A stretch of DNA of 64,000 nt from Streptomyces sp. NBC_00083 (GTDB lineage Bacteria; Actinomycetota; Actinomycetes; Streptomycetales; Streptomycetaceae): assembly GCF_026343295.1 (NCBI RefSeq), contig NZ_JAPELY010000001.1, positions 434,001-498,000 on the forward strand. Direction: 5' to 3'. The notes under the pieces are model-generated. The model worked only from the letters and a program-made list of their open reading frames with translations, was not told the origin of the DNA and searched no databases. Shown in pieces: positions 26,424 through 35,840 of the stretch. The translations under genes and the position numbers were made by a program. How positions within the stretch are numbered: the stretch's first letter is position 1; the number at the start of each line of letters is the position of its first letter.

Positions 26424-27695
26424 ATGCGCCGTCGACTGATCAACTCCACACTCGCGGTCGTTCTCGTGGTGATCGCGGTCTTCGGCGTCTCGCTCGTCAT
26501 CGTCGAGACACGGACCATCAGCAGCAGCGCCCAGGAGAGCGTCGACTCCGAGGCGGTGCGGCTGGTCTCCGTCGTCGACAGCCGCACCCTGGCCAACGAG
26601 ACCGTCAACGCGCAGGTCCTGGCCGAACAGATCGACCCCAAGCGGTACGCGCGCATCGCGATCCCGGGCCGGCCGGTGATCGAGCTGGGCAAGAAGCCCG
26701 AGGGCACCGTCATCAAGGGCACCGCCACCGGTGAGCGCGGCGAGTCCGTCCTGGTCCAGGAGCCCCGCTCCACGGTCACCAAGGAGGTCGGGCGCACCCT
26801 GCTGATCATCGGCGCGGTCGCCCTGCTCGCCATCGTCTCCGCGGTGCTCCTCGCCGTACGCCAGGCCAATAAGCTGGCCTCCCCGCTCACCGACCTCGCC
26901 GAGACCGCCGAACGGCTCGGCTCGGGCGACCCGCGCCCGCGGCACAAGCGGTACGGGGTGCCCGAGCTCGACCGGGTCGCCGATGTGCTCGACTCCTCGG
27001 CCGACCGGATCGGCCGGATGCTCACGGCCGAGCGCCGGCTCGCCGCGGACGCCTCGCACCAGCTGCGGACACCGCTGACCGCGCTCTCCATGCGCCTGGA
27101 GGAGATCGCCCTCACCGACGACCTCGACACGGTCAAGGAAGAAGCGATGATCGCGCTCACCCAGGTCGAGCGGCTCACCGACGTGGTGGAGCGCCTGCTC
27201 ACCAACAGCCGTGATCCGCGCACCGGTTCGGCCGTGGTCTTCTCGCTCGACGAGGTCGTCAAGCAGCAGCTGGAGGAGTGGCGCTCGGCCTACCGCAGCG
27301 CGGGCCGCGCGATCGTGCGCTCCGGCAAGACCGGCCTCAAGGCGGTCGGCACGCCGGGCGCGGTGGCCCAGGTGCTCGCCGCGCTGATCGAGAACTCGCT
27401 GATGCACGGTGGCGGCACGGTCGCGGTGCGCACCCGCGTCACCGGCAACCAGGCCGTCGTCGAGGTCACCGACGAGGGCCCCGGGGTGCCGCCGGACCTC
27501 GGCGCGCGGATCTTCGAGCGGACCATCAGCGGCCGCAACTCCACCGGGATCGGCCTCGCGGTCGCCCGGGACCTCGCGGAGGCCGACGGCGGGCGTCTGG
27601 AGATGCTCCAGCAGCAGCCGGCGGTGTTCGCGCTCTTCCTCAGCAGGGAGGCGCGGGGGCGCCGCGAGCCGCAGAGCACGACGACGATCCGCTGA
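26424..27695 (+). CDS. Membrane sensor histidine kinase
   Basis: This 423-residue HisKA/HATPase kinase is the partner of the preceding regulator. Two membrane helices (about 8-27 and 122-142) flank an extracellular sensor of about 95 residues, followed by a HAMP-like segment (RQANKLASPLTDLAETAERLGSGD). The H-box is ERRLAADASHQLRTPLTAL, the N-box is AALIENSLMHGGG, and the G-boxes are VTDEGPGVPP and STGIGLAVARDLAEADGG. The N-box and G boxes are standard, so it should be active. A POT transporter and cell-surface genes are nearby, but the signal is not evident from the sequence. Confidence 0.95.
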   Translation: MRRRLINSTLAVVLVVIAVFGVSLVIVETRTISSSAQESVDSEAVRLVSVVDSRTLANETVNAQVLAEQIDPKRYARIAIPGRPVIELGKKPEGTVIKGTATGERGESVLVQEPRSTVTKEVGRTLLIIGAVALLAIVSAVLLAVRQANKLASPLTDLAETAERLGSGDPRPRHKRYGVPELDRVADVLDSSADRIGRMLTAERRLAADASHQLRTPLTALSMRLEEIALTDDLDTVKEEAMIALTQVERLTDVVERLLTNSRDPRTGSAVVFSLDEVVKQQLEEWRSAYRSAGRAIVRSGKTGLKAVGTPGAVAQVLAALIENSLMHGGGTVAVRTRVTGNQAVVEVTDEGPGVPPDLGARIFERTISGRNSTGIGLAVARDLAEADGGRLEMLQQQPAVFALFLSREARGRREPQSTTTIR

Positions 27696-27773
27696 CGCCC
27701 GAGAGGGCGCTCGGCGGACGCGGGCCGGAGCCGGAGTCAGCGCTCGGCGGGGTCGGCGCTCTGTCCGGTGCGG

Positions 27774-28286
27774 TCAGCGCTCGGCGGGGACGGCGGGGAC
27801 GGCGGGCCGGGGGTCGCCGAGAAACGATTCGGCCGTCTGTACTGCCTCCCGGGCCGGGAGGGCGCGGAACACCCAGGTGCGGTAGGACCAGAACCGGAAC
27901 AGCGTGCCGATTCCGATGCCGAGGAACTTGAAGAAGTTGTTCTGCCACGGGCTGTTCCAGCCGAAGCCGTACGTCGCCGCGTACAGGATGCCGTTCTCGA
28001 TCACCGCGCCGACCGCGCTGAACAGCAGGAACAGCGTGAGCTCACGGGCCCGGCCGCTCTTCTCGCGGTCGCGGTAGGTGAAGTAGCGGAACCCCACGTA
28101 GTTGAACGCGATCGCGATGGCGGTGGCGAGCAGGCTGGCCCGCACCACCTGGAGCTCGGTCGCGTGCCGCAGCAGGTTGAAGGCGCCCATGTTCACGAGC
28201 ACCCCGAGCCCGCCGACCGCGCCGAACTTGGCGACCTCGCGTACGAGCAGTCGCAGCCGCGATGGCGATGCGCCCTGTGCACTCAT
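27774..28286 (-). CDS. GtrA-family small membrane protein
   Basis: This 170-residue protein has four predicted membrane helices and the GtrA pattern: VAKFGAVGGLGVLVNMGAFNLL at the N-terminus, ATAIAIAFNYVGFRYFTYRDR in the middle, and NNFFKFLGIGIGTLFRFWSYRTWVF near the end. GtrA-like proteins take part in polyprenyl-linked sugar translocation or wall glycan decoration. Many Streptomyces carry this gene beside purK, as here (divergent, 157 bp between starts). The C-terminal tail is Pro/Ala-rich. It probably supports the glycan genes elsewhere in the window, by inference. Confidence 0.9.
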   Translation of the reverse strand: MSAQGASPSRLRLLVREVAKFGAVGGLGVLVNMGAFNLLRHATELQVVRASLLATAIAIAFNYVGFRYFTYRDREKSGRARELTLFLLFSAVGAVIENGILYAATYGFGWNSPWQNNFFKFLGIGIGTLFRFWSYRTWVFRALPAREAVQTAESFLGDPRPAVPAVPAER

Positions 28287-28443
28287 GGTGATCGCCCAGC
28301 CCCGTCCGAGTAGGTGTGCTTTTCGTGCCAGTCAACCCGCCCATGCTAACCACCCCCTCGCCGCGACGCCCCGTGCGAGCCCCCGAAGGCCGCCGGAACC
28401 CGGCCCCTACGGGCGGCGCGGAAGCGGCGGATACCCTGGAGGC

Positions 28444-29583
28444 GTGACGTTCCCGGTAGTCGGCATGGTCGGCGGCGGTCAGCTCGCCCGCATGACCCAC
28501 GAGGCGGGCATCCCCCTCGGCATCAGATTCAAGCTCCTCAGTGACACCCCGCAGGACTCGGCGGCCCAGGTGGTGAGCGAGGTCGTCGTCGGCGACTATC
28601 GCGACCTGGACACGCTGCGTGACTTCGCGCGCGGCTGTGACGTGATCACCTTCGATCACGAACATGTGCCGACCGAGCATCTGCGGGCCCTGGAAGCGGA
28701 CGGCATCGTCGTCCGGCCGGGGCCCGACGCGTTGGTGCACGCCCACGACAAGGGGGTGATGCGCGCCCGGCTCACCGCGATCGGCGCGCCCTGCCCCCGG
28801 CACCGCATCGTGGCCGACCCGGCCGACGTGACGCGGTTCGCCGACGAGGGCGACGGCTATCCCGTCATCCTCAAGACGGTGGTGGGCGGGTACGACGGCA
28901 AGGGCGTGTGGTTCGTGCGCTCCGAGGCGGACGCGCACGACGCCTTCAAGGCGGGCGTCGACGTCCTCGCCGAGGAGAAGGTGGACTTCGTGCGGGAGCT
29001 GGCGGCCAACGTCGTCCGCTCGCCGCACGGCCAGGCGGTGGCCTACCCCGTCGTCGAGTCCGTCCAGGTCGACGGCGTGTGCGACACGGTGATCGCCCCC
29101 GCGCCCGACCTCGACGACGAACTCGCGGGCGGGGCCCAGCAGCTCGCCCTGCGCATCGCGTCCGAACTCGGCGTCGTCGGCCACCTCGCCGTCGAGCTCT
29201 TCGAGACGCGCGACGGACGGGTCCTCGTCAACGAGCTGGCCATGCGCCCGCACAACTCCGGCCACTGGACCCAGGACGGCGCGATCACCTCGCAGTTCGC
29301 CAACCACGTCCGCGCCGTCCTCGACCTCCCCCTGGGCGACCCGCGCCCTCGGTCGAAGTGGACCGTGATGTGCAACGTGCTCGGCGGCGACTACCCGGAC
29401 ATGTACTACGCGTACCTGCACTGCATGGCCCGCGACCCGCAGCTCAAGATCCACATGTACGGCAAGGAAGTGAAGCCCGGCCGCAAGGTGGGCCACGTCA
29501 ACACCTACGGCGACGACCTCGCCGACGTCCGTGAGCGGGCCCGCCACGCGGCCGACTACCTCAGAGGAACGATCACCGAATGA
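28444..29583 (+). CDS. purK: N5-carboxyaminoimidazole ribonucleotide synthase
   Basis: PurK is an ATP-grasp enzyme that makes N5-CAIR from AIR, bicarbonate and ATP in purine synthesis. The sequence shows [13 protein letters not shown] at the N-terminus, ITFDHEHVP, the ATP-grasp lysine in [46 protein letters not shown], and [11 protein letters not shown]. The 379-residue length is normal. The GTG at 28444 lies 2 bases after CTGGAGG; that short distance is tight but gives the family N-terminus. Its stop overlaps purE (ATGA), so the two steps are co-expressed. Confidence 0.96.
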   Translation: MTFPVVGMVGGGQLARMTHEAGIPLGIRFKLLSDTPQDSAAQVVSEVVVGDYRDLDTLRDFARGCDVITFDHEHVPTEHLRALEADGIVVRPGPDALVHAHDKGVMRARLTAIGAPCPRHRIVADPADVTRFADEGDGYPVILKTVVGGYDGKGVWFVRSEADAHDAFKAGVDVLAEEKVDFVRELAANVVRSPHGQAVAYPVVESVQVDGVCDTVIAPAPDLDDELAGGAQQLALRIASELGVVGHLAVELFETRDGRVLVNELAMRPHNSGHWTQDGAITSQFANHVRAVLDLPLGDPRPRSKWTVMCNVLGGDYPDMYYAYLHCMARDPQLKIHMYGKEVKPGRKVGHVNTYGDDLADVRERARHAADYLRGTITE

Positions 29584-30113
29584 GCACCACCACTGGTCCC
29601 GTCATCGGCATCGTCATGGGCTCGGACTCCGACTGGCCCGTCATGGAGGCCGCCGCCAAGGCGCTCGACGAGTTCGAGATCCGCTACGAGGTCGACGTCG
29701 TCTCGGCGCACCGGATGCCGCGCGAGATGATCGCGTACGGCGAGCACGCCGCCGAGCGCGGCCTCAAGGCGATCATCGCGGGCGCGGGCGGCGCCGCCCA
29801 CCTGCCCGGCATGCTCGCCTCCGTGACCCCGCTCCCGGTGATCGGCGTGCCCGTGCCGCTGAAGTACCTGGACGGCATGGACTCGCTGCTGTCCATCGTG
29901 CAGATGCCGGCCGGCGTGCCCGTCGCCACCGTCTCCGTGGGCGGGGCGCGCAACGCGGGCCTCCTCGCGGCGCGCATCCTCGCCACCCAGGACGCCGAAC
30001 TCCTCGCCCGCATGCGGGAGTTCCAGCAGGAGCTGAACGACCAGGCCACCGAGAAGGGCAAGCGGCTGCGGACGAAGGTCGAGGGTTCGGGCGCCTTCGG
30101 TTTCGGAAAGTGA
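29580..30113 (+). CDS. purE: N5-carboxyaminoimidazole ribonucleotide mutase
   Basis: PurE moves the carboxyl group of N5-CAIR to C4 to give CAIR. The class I signature is plain: [84 protein letters not shown]. It is a 177-residue octameric enzyme. The ATG overlaps the purK stop by four bases. A dipeptidase gene follows five bases later in the same direction and may share the transcript. Confidence 0.97.
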   Translation: MSTTTGPVIGIVMGSDSDWPVMEAAAKALDEFEIRYEVDVVSAHRMPREMIAYGEHAAERGLKAIIAGAGGAAHLPGMLASVTPLPVIGVPVPLKYLDGMDSLLSIVQMPAGVPVATVSVGGARNAGLLAARILATQDAELLARMREFQQELNDQATEKGKRLRTKVEGSGAFGFGK

Positions 30114-30118
30114 GTGCC

Positions 30119-31303
30119 ATGAGCCACCTCGACGAAGCCCGCGACCTGCTCGCCCGCCACCCCGTGGTCGACGGCCACAACGACCTGCCCTGGGCGCTGC
30201 GCGAGAAGGTCCGCTACGACCTGGACCGCTGCGACCTCACGACCGACCTGACCGGCCGCACCCACACCGACATCCCCCGGCTGCGGGCCGGCGGGGTCGG
30301 CGCGCAGTTCTGGTCCGTGTACGTACGCACCGACCTGGCCGGCGACCAGGCGGTCAGCGCGACCCTGGAGCAGATCGACTGCGTCGACCAGATGCTCGCG
30401 CGCTACCCCTGCGACCTGGCGCCCGCGCTCACCGCGGACGACATGGAGGCGGCCCGCGCGGAGGGCCGCATCGCCTCCCTCAAGGGCGCCGAGGGCGGCC
30501 ACTCGATCAACGAGTCCCTCGCCACGCTGCGCGCCCTGTACGCGCTCGGCGTGCGCTACATGACGCTCACGCACAACTCCAACCTGGCGTGGGCCGACTC
30601 GGCGACGGACGTGCCGAACGTGGGCGGGCTCTCGCCGTTCGGCCACGCCGTCGTCCGCGAGATGAACCGCATCGGCATGCTGGTCGACCTGTCGCACGTG
30701 GCGGCGACGACGATGCGGGACGCGCTGTCCACGTCGGTGGCGCCGGTGATCTTCTCGCACTCCTCCGCGCGGGCGATCTGCGACCACCCGCGCAACGTGC
30801 CGGACGACGTGCTGGCCCAGCTCCCCGCCAACGGGGGCGTGGCCATGGCCACGTTCGTGCCGAAGTTCATCCTGCCGGCGGCGGTGGCGTGGACGCAGGC
30901 CGCGGACGAGAACCTGCGGGCGCACGGGCTGCACCACCTGGACACCTCGCCGGAGGCGATGAAGCTCCACGAGGCGTTCGAGGCGACGAATCCGCGGCCC
31001 GTCGCGACGGCGTCCACGGTCGCGGACCACCTGGACCACATGCGGGAGGTCGCCGGGGTCGACCACGTGGGCATCGGCGGCGACTTCGACGGCACCGCCT
31101 TCACCCCGTCCGGCCTGGACGACGTCTCGGGCTACCCCACCCTGGTGGCCGAGCTGCTCTCCCGGGGCTGGTCCTCGGCGGACCTGGCGAAGCTGACGTG
31201 GTCGAACGCGGTACGGGTGCTGCGGGACGCGGAGTCGGTCTCGCGCGAGCTCCGCCCGCTGCGGGGCCCGTCCAACGCGACCCGCCAGACCTTGGACTCC
31301 TGA
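30119..31303 (+). CDS. Membrane-type/renal dipeptidase homologue (peptidase family M19)
   Basis: This 394-residue binuclear zinc dipeptidase has all metal ligands visible: [10 protein letters not shown] (His20, Asp22), [10 protein letters not shown] (bridging Glu), MLVDLSHVA (His), [17 protein letters not shown] (His) and VGIGGDFDG (catalytic Asp). There is no signal peptide, so it is cytoplasmic. M19 enzymes cleave dipeptides, sometimes with D-residues, and some process Cys-Gly or lactam-like substrates. ATG 30119 follows AAAGTGAG and lies five bases past purE. An inactive-looking paralogue follows after a block of dispersed repeats (31304-31740). Confidence 0.95.
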   Translation: MSHLDEARDLLARHPVVDGHNDLPWALREKVRYDLDRCDLTTDLTGRTHTDIPRLRAGGVGAQFWSVYVRTDLAGDQAVSATLEQIDCVDQMLARYPCDLAPALTADDMEAARAEGRIASLKGAEGGHSINESLATLRALYALGVRYMTLTHNSNLAWADSATDVPNVGGLSPFGHAVVREMNRIGMLVDLSHVAATTMRDALSTSVAPVIFSHSSARAICDHPRNVPDDVLAQLPANGGVAMATFVPKFILPAAVAWTQAADENLRAHGLHHLDTSPEAMKLHEAFEATNPRPVATASTVADHLDHMREVAGVDHVGIGGDFDGTAFTPSGLDDVSGYPTLVAELLSRGWSSADLAKLTWSNAVRVLRDAESVSRELRPLRGPSNATRQTLDS

Positions 31304-31740
31304 GCCCCGCGGGACGCTGCGCTTGGCAGCCCGGTTTCGTCGGGTGCGGACCGTGGTGGGGCGCCCGCGCAGTTCCCCGCGCCCCTGGCGGGATCGGTGC
31401 CGGGCAGCATGCGCATCCTCAGCCCGTGCGGCGTTGGACCCCGGTTTCGTCTGCGGGCCGTGTGGGGTTGGGCGCGCAGTTCCCCGCGCCCCTGGCGGGA
31501 TCGGTGCCGGGCAGCGTGCCGGGCTGGGCGCGCAGTTCTCCGCGCTCCTGGCGGGATCGGTGCCGGGCAGCGTGTGCATCCTCAGCCTGTCCGGCGTTTG
31601 AGGACGAGGGCCGTTCAGGCGCGAACCGGGGTCTGGGGCGGAGCCCCAGGATCTTGTCCCCCCGGGAGGGTTTCGGGAAGGGGTGGGGTGGGGCGCGTGT
31701 TCCTGGAGTCCCCCGAACGGCTCGTTCGTCGCGACCCCGC
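31304..31740. repeat. Dispersed repeat block between the M19 genes
   Basis: Three copies of a unit starting GCGCAGTTCCCCGCGCCCCT, followed by GGCGGGATCGGTGCCGGGCAGC, begin at 31367, 31474 and 31530; the third has several substitutions. They are followed by GTCCGGCGTTTGAGGACGAG, a GGGGCGGAGCCCC hairpin and the CCGGGAGGGTTTCGGGAAGG module (31658-31694). The same modules recur at 55.2 and 60.5 kb in the same order. No gene is seen. Confidence 0.85.
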
Positions 31741-31798
31741 CGACACCCCGTGAAACGGTGACCGTACTGCCGTCCACCGCCGATCCCGGGAGCCCGTC

Positions 31799-32923
31799 AT
31801 GGCAGATCTGCAGGACGACCCCCAGAACACCTCGGCGATCGGGGAGCTCGATCAGCCGAGCCCCCCTCCGGCCCCCGAGCCCCCGCAGCCGCTCGACGAC
31901 GACGGCCTGGACCGCGCCCGCGCGCTCCTCGCCGCACACCCCGTCGCCGACGGGCACAACACCCTGGCGAAGGCGCTCGCCGCGACCCCCTGGCACGATC
32001 TGGAGGTCGGCGAGAGCGCCCTCGACACCGACATCCCGCGGCTGCGGGCCGGCGGCGTCGGCGCGCAGTTCTGGGCGCTGACCGCCGAGCCCGACGGCAC
32101 CGACCCGGCCGGCACCACCCTGGAGCGCCTCGACCGGATCCGCTCGCTGATCGCGTCGTGTCCCCAGTGGCTGCGACTCGCGCTCACCGCGGGCGACCTC
32201 GCCGACGCCCGCAACTGCGGCCGGATCGCCTCGTTCCTGGGGCCGGTCACCGCGCAGGCGCTGGGCGATTCGCTCGGCACCCTGCGGGCGTACCACGTCC
32301 TCGGGGTGCGGGCCCTCGCGCTCGGCCCGGGTACCCGCTGGACCGAGCCCGGCCTGACCCGCTTCGGCCTGGAAGTGGTGCGCGAGGCGAACAGGATGGG
32401 GATACTGCTCGACCTGTCCGGCTCCACCGAGGGCACCTGGCGCCGCACGCTCGACGCGTCCACGGCACCGTCGCTGCTCTCGCGTTCGGCGGCGGCCTCG
32501 CTCACCCGGCACCCGCTGAACGCCAGTGACGAGCTGCTCGCGGAACTCGGCGCGCACGGCGGGGTGTGCCTGGTGAGCTTCGCCCCCGAGCAGATCGAAC
32601 GGAGCGGCTCCGCAGTCTCCGTACGGGACGTCGCCGATCACATCGAGCGGGTGCGGGACGTGGCGGGCCCGAGCCACGTGGGCCTCTCGGGAACGTACGG
32701 CCTGACCACCGGCGCCCCGCGCACCACCGGCCTCGAAGACGCCTCGTGCTATCCCAACCTGATCGCGGAACTCCTCGACCGTGGCTGGACCGAGACCGAG
32801 ATCGCGGCGCTGACCTGGGACAACCTGGTACGGGTGGTGCGGGACGCGGAGTTCACGGCACGGGCGACGGCGACCCGCAGGGCCCCGTCGAGCGCCACCA
32901 TCGAGGAGCTCGACGGGCCCTGA
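31799..32923 (+). CDS. M19 dipeptidase-like protein lacking metal ligands (probable pseudoenzyme)
   Basis: This 374-residue protein aligns along its length with the preceding dipeptidase: VADGHNTLAK for [27 protein letters not shown] nearly identical, LLDLSGST for [22 protein letters not shown] for [23 protein letters not shown] for VGIGGDFDG. All but one ligand is replaced (Asp to Thr, Glu to Val, His to Gly, His to Arg, Asp to Thr); only the first His remains. The frame is intact and the composition normal, so it looks maintained. A Pro-rich N-terminal extension of about 30 residues is added. It probably binds or regulates rather than hydrolyses; inference. Confidence 0.88.
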   Translation: MADLQDDPQNTSAIGELDQPSPPPAPEPPQPLDDDGLDRARALLAAHPVADGHNTLAKALAATPWHDLEVGESALDTDIPRLRAGGVGAQFWALTAEPDGTDPAGTTLERLDRIRSLIASCPQWLRLALTAGDLADARNCGRIASFLGPVTAQALGDSLGTLRAYHVLGVRALALGPGTRWTEPGLTRFGLEVVREANRMGILLDLSGSTEGTWRRTLDASTAPSLLSRSAAASLTRHPLNASDELLAELGAHGGVCLVSFAPEQIERSGSAVSVRDVADHIERVRDVAGPSHVGLSGTYGLTTGAPRTTGLEDASCYPNLIAELLDRGWTETEIAALTWDNLVRVVRDAEFTARATATRRAPSSATIEELDGP

Positions 32924-32935
32924 GCGGGCGGGGCG

Positions 32936-34261
32936 TCAGGCGCGCGGGCGGCCCATCGCGCGGTACGTCCAGCCGGCGTCACGCCACGTGGCCGGGTCGA
33001 GCGCGTTGCGCCCGTCCAGGATGATGCGGGACGCGGCGGCCCCGGCCAGCACGGCGGGGTCGAGGTCGCGGAACTCGCGCCACTCGGTGAGGTGCAGGAC
33101 GACGTCGGCGCCGCGTACCGCGTCGAGCGCGGTGGGTGCGTAGCCGAGCGTGGGGAAGACGCGGCGGGCGTTGTCCATGCCCTTCGGGTCGTACACCGTG
33201 ACCTGGCCGCCCTGGAGGTGGATCTGCCCGGCGACGTTGAGGGCGGGGGAGTCGCGCACGTCGTCGGAGTCCGGCTTGAAGGTGGCGCCCAGCACCGCGA
33301 CCCGCTTGCCGAGGAAGGTCTCGCCGCCCACCGCCTCGCGGGCCAGCTCCACCATGTGGCCGCGGCGGCGCATGTTGACCGAGTCGACCTCGCGCAGGAA
33401 GGTCAGCGCCTGGTCGGCACCGAGCTCGCCGGCGCGCGCCATGAACGCGCGGATGTCCTTGGGCAGACAGCCGCCGCCGAAGCCGATGCCGGCCCGCAGG
33501 AACTTCTTGCCGATCCGCTCGTCGTGGCCGAGCGCCTCGGCGAGCTTCACCACGTCGCCGTCGGCGGCCTCGCACACCTCGGCCATGGCGTTGATGAAGG
33601 AGATCTTGGTGGCGAGGAAGGAGTTGGCGGCGGTCTTGACCAGCTCGGCGGTGGGGAAGTCGGTCACCACGAACGGCGAGCCCTCGCCGATGGGCCCCGC
33701 GTACACCTCGCGGAGCAGCTTCTCCGCGCGCTCGCTCTCGACGCCGACCACGAGCCGGTCCGGGTGCAGGGTGTCGTCGACGGCGAAGCCCTCGCGCAGG
33801 AACTCCGGGTTCCACGCCAGCTCCACGCCGTCGGGCAGCACGGCCGCGAGCCGGGCCGCCGAGCCGACCGGCACCGTGGACTTGCCCACGACGAGCGCGC
33901 CGTCGCGCAGATGTGGGGCGAGCGAGCCGAAGGCGGCGTCGACGTAGCTCATGTCACAGGCGTACTCGCCGTGCTTCTGCGGGGTGTTCACGCAGACGAA
34001 GTGCACATCGCCGAACGCGCCGACCTCCTCCCAGGAGGTGGTGAAGCGCAGCCGGCCCGTGGCGCCCTCGATGCCGGCGACGTGCTTGCCGAGCAGCTCT
34101 TCGAGACCGGGCTCGTACATGGGGACGCGGCCCTGGCTCAGCATCTCGATCTTCTCGGGCACCACGTCGAGCCCGAGCACCTCGAACCCCAGCTCGGCCA
34201 TGGCCGCGGCATGGGTGGCCCCGAGATATCCGGTGCCGATCACGGTGATCTTGAGGGCCAT
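32936..34261 (-). CDS. ugd: UDP-glucose 6-dehydrogenase
   Basis: This 441-residue protein oxidises UDP-glucose to UDP-glucuronate in two NAD+-dependent steps. Motifs: MALKITVIGTGYLGATHAA (Rossmann), VNTPQKHG, VGKSTVPVGS, WNPEFLREGFAVDD, ELVKTAANSFLATKISFINAMAEVCE, and the catalytic cysteine in GIGFGGGCLPKDIRAF. VLGATFKPDSDDVRDSPAL starts the C-terminal NAD-fold. ATG 34261 has AGGAG 8 bases upstream. UDP-glucuronate feeds surface polysaccharides, fitting the glycan genes around it. A UDP-mannose/ManNAc dehydrogenase is the alternative within the family. Confidence 0.92.
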   Translation of the reverse strand: MALKITVIGTGYLGATHAAAMAELGFEVLGLDVVPEKIEMLSQGRVPMYEPGLEELLGKHVAGIEGATGRLRFTTSWEEVGAFGDVHFVCVNTPQKHGEYACDMSYVDAAFGSLAPHLRDGALVVGKSTVPVGSAARLAAVLPDGVELAWNPEFLREGFAVDDTLHPDRLVVGVESERAEKLLREVYAGPIGEGSPFVVTDFPTAELVKTAANSFLATKISFINAMAEVCEAADGDVVKLAEALGHDERIGKKFLRAGIGFGGGCLPKDIRAFMARAGELGADQALTFLREVDSVNMRRRGHMVELAREAVGGETFLGKRVAVLGATFKPDSDDVRDSPALNVAGQIHLQGGQVTVYDPKGMDNARRVFPTLGYAPTALDAVRGADVVLHLTEWREFRDLDPAVLAGAAASRIILDGRNALDPATWRDAGWTYRAMGRPRA

Positions 34262-34422
34262 GCGTGCTCCTGGAGGTGCGGGCTCGGAGAGGGGCGGCAA
34301 ACGCGCTGCCCGAGCATAGTCGGCACCGGGCGTGGCCTCTTTTCCGGGCTGTTCCCGCGCTGTTCCCAGGTTCTTCCCGGGCTGTCGCCAAGCTCACGTA
34401 TGCCTGAGGCGCCCCGGCCCCC

Positions 34423-34449
34423 TAAAATTAGGTTACTTAACGGTAGTTA
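34423..34449 (+). promoter_or_regulatory. Promoter and operator-like half-sites before the acyl-CoA dehydrogenase
   Basis: TAAAAT (34423-34428) is a good -10 hexamer. It is followed by alternating half-sites GTTA (34432-34435), TAAC (34438-34441) and GTTA (34445-34448), which form two overlapping short inverted repeats. Such an array at the start site suggests a repressor site, possibly a TetR-type lipid regulator. The regulator is not identified. Confidence 0.35.
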
Positions 34450-34473
34450 GCGTCCCTTGGGGAGTGAGAGACC

Positions 34474-35640
34474 TTGGCCGGAACGGCTGGCAACTCGGAT
34501 TTCGACCTGTACCGCCCGTCCGAGGAGCACGACATGCTCCGCGACGCCATCCGCTCGCTCGCCGAGGCGAAGATCGGCCCGTTCGCGGCCGAGGTCGACG
34601 AGCAGGCGCGCTTCCCCCGGGAGGCGCACGACGCGCTGGTCGCCAACGACCTGCACGCCGTGCACGTGCCGGAGGAGTACGGCGGCGCGGGCGCCGACGC
34701 GCTGGCGACCGTCATCGTGATCGAGGAGGTCGCGCGGGTCTGCGCCTCCTCCTCCCTCATCCCGGCCGTCAACAAGCTCGGCTCGCTCCCGGTGATCCTC
34801 TCCGGCTCCGAGGAGCTGAAGAAGAAGTACCTCGGCCCGCTCGCCAAGGGCGAGGGCATGTTCTCGTACTGCCTCTCCGAGCCGGACGCCGGCTCCGACG
34901 CGGCCGGCATGAAGACCAAGGCCGTGCGCGACGGCGACTTCTGGGTCCTCAACGGCGTGAAGCGCTGGATCACCAACGCCGGTGAGAGCGAGTACTACAC
35001 GGTCATGGCCGTGACCGACCCGGAGAAGCGCTCGAAGGGCATCAGCGCCTTCGTCGTGGAGAAGTCGGACGAGGGCGTCTCCTTCGGCGCCCCCGAGAAG
35101 AAGCTCGGCATCAAGGGCTCGCCGACCCGCGAGGTCTACCTCGACAACGTCCGCATCCCGCTCGACCGCATGATCGGCGAGGAGGGCACGGGCTTCGCGA
35201 CCGCGATGAAGACCCTGGACCACACCCGCATCACCATCGCGGCCCAGGCCCTCGGCATCGCGCAGGGCGCCCTCGACTACGCCAAGGGCTACGTCCAGGA
35301 GCGCAAGCAGTTCGGCAAGCCGATCGCCGACTTCCAGGGCATCCAGTTCATGCTCGCCGACATGGCCATGAAGCTGGAGGCGGCCCGCCAGCTCACGTAC
35401 GCGGCCGCCGCGAAGTCCGAGCGCCTCGACGGCGACCTGACGTTCTTCGGCGCGGCAGCCAAGTGCTTCGCGTCCGACGTCGCGATGGAGGTCACCACGG
35501 ACGCCGTGCAGCTCCTCGGCGGCTACGGCTACACCCGCGACTACCCGGTCGAGCGCATGATGCGCGACGCGAAGATCACGCAGATTTACGAGGGCACGAA
35601 CCAGGTCCAGCGCATCGTGATGTCGAGGAACCTGCCGTAG
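34474..35640 (+). CDS. Acyl-CoA dehydrogenase (short/medium-chain type)
   Basis: This is a 388-residue flavoprotein of fatty or branched-chain acyl-CoA beta-oxidation. Signatures: EEYGGAGADALATVIVIEEVAR, MFSYCLSEPDAGSDAAGMKT (FAD-binding motif), WVLNGVKRWITNAGES, and QLLGGYGYTRDYPVERMMRDAKITQIYEGTNQVQRIVMSR with the catalytic Glu in YEGTNQ. The start is TTG 34474 with GGGGAGTGAGAG upstream; the next possible start would remove conserved residues. It stands alone and precedes the accessory island. The chain-length preference cannot be read from the sequence here. Confidence 0.95.
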   Translation: MAGTAGNSDFDLYRPSEEHDMLRDAIRSLAEAKIGPFAAEVDEQARFPREAHDALVANDLHAVHVPEEYGGAGADALATVIVIEEVARVCASSSLIPAVNKLGSLPVILSGSEELKKKYLGPLAKGEGMFSYCLSEPDAGSDAAGMKTKAVRDGDFWVLNGVKRWITNAGESEYYTVMAVTDPEKRSKGISAFVVEKSDEGVSFGAPEKKLGIKGSPTREVYLDNVRIPLDRMIGEEGTGFATAMKTLDHTRITIAAQALGIAQGALDYAKGYVQERKQFGKPIADFQGIQFMLADMAMKLEAARQLTYAAAAKSERLDGDLTFFGAAAKCFASDVAMEVTTDAVQLLGGYGYTRDYPVERMMRDAKITQIYEGTNQVQRIVMSRNLP

Positions 35641-35793
35641 CAGGGTTTTCGCAGGTCAGCTGCCTTATCGGGTAATCGGGGAGTGGCTGTCGGCTTCCGC
35701 TCCGTTCGGGTTCGTTGCCGGCTGTTCCTAGGCGTCATGCTGGGGTAATCCTGGTCGGCGACTGGGTGCGAAACGCGCGCTGACCTGCAAAAC
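35641..35793. other. Edge of the accessory island with a 10-bp inverted repeat
   Basis: GCAGGTCAGC (35651-35660) and GCTGACCTGC (35779-35788) are exact reverse complements, flanked by TTTTC and AAAAC. The stretch has no gene. It could be a remnant of an attachment or resolution site, or a long stem; it marks the change from core to accessory sequence. Confidence 0.3.
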
Positions 35794-35828
35794 AAAGAGG
35801 CCCCCGGCATGACGCCGGGGGCCTCTTT
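35794..35828. terminator. Strong hairpin terminator
   Basis: A perfect 15-bp stem, AAAGAGGCCCCCGGC (35794-35808) with GCCGGGGGCCTCTTT (35814-35828), has a five-base loop. The T-run on either strand makes it a good intrinsic terminator for the minus-strand remnant that ends at 35841, or for plus-strand transcription from the dehydrogenase. Confidence 0.8.
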
Positions 35829-35840
35829 CGTGTAGCTGTC

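Noticed and set aside
29684..32677. Minus-strand frame of nearly 1000 codons across purE and both M19 genes
   Set aside because: Mirror of three real genes and a repeat block; no family pattern or ribosome site.
34427..34442. Iron-box-like TTAGGTTA before the acyl-CoA dehydrogenase
   Set aside because: Only the left half matches a DmdR-type box; the right half does not.
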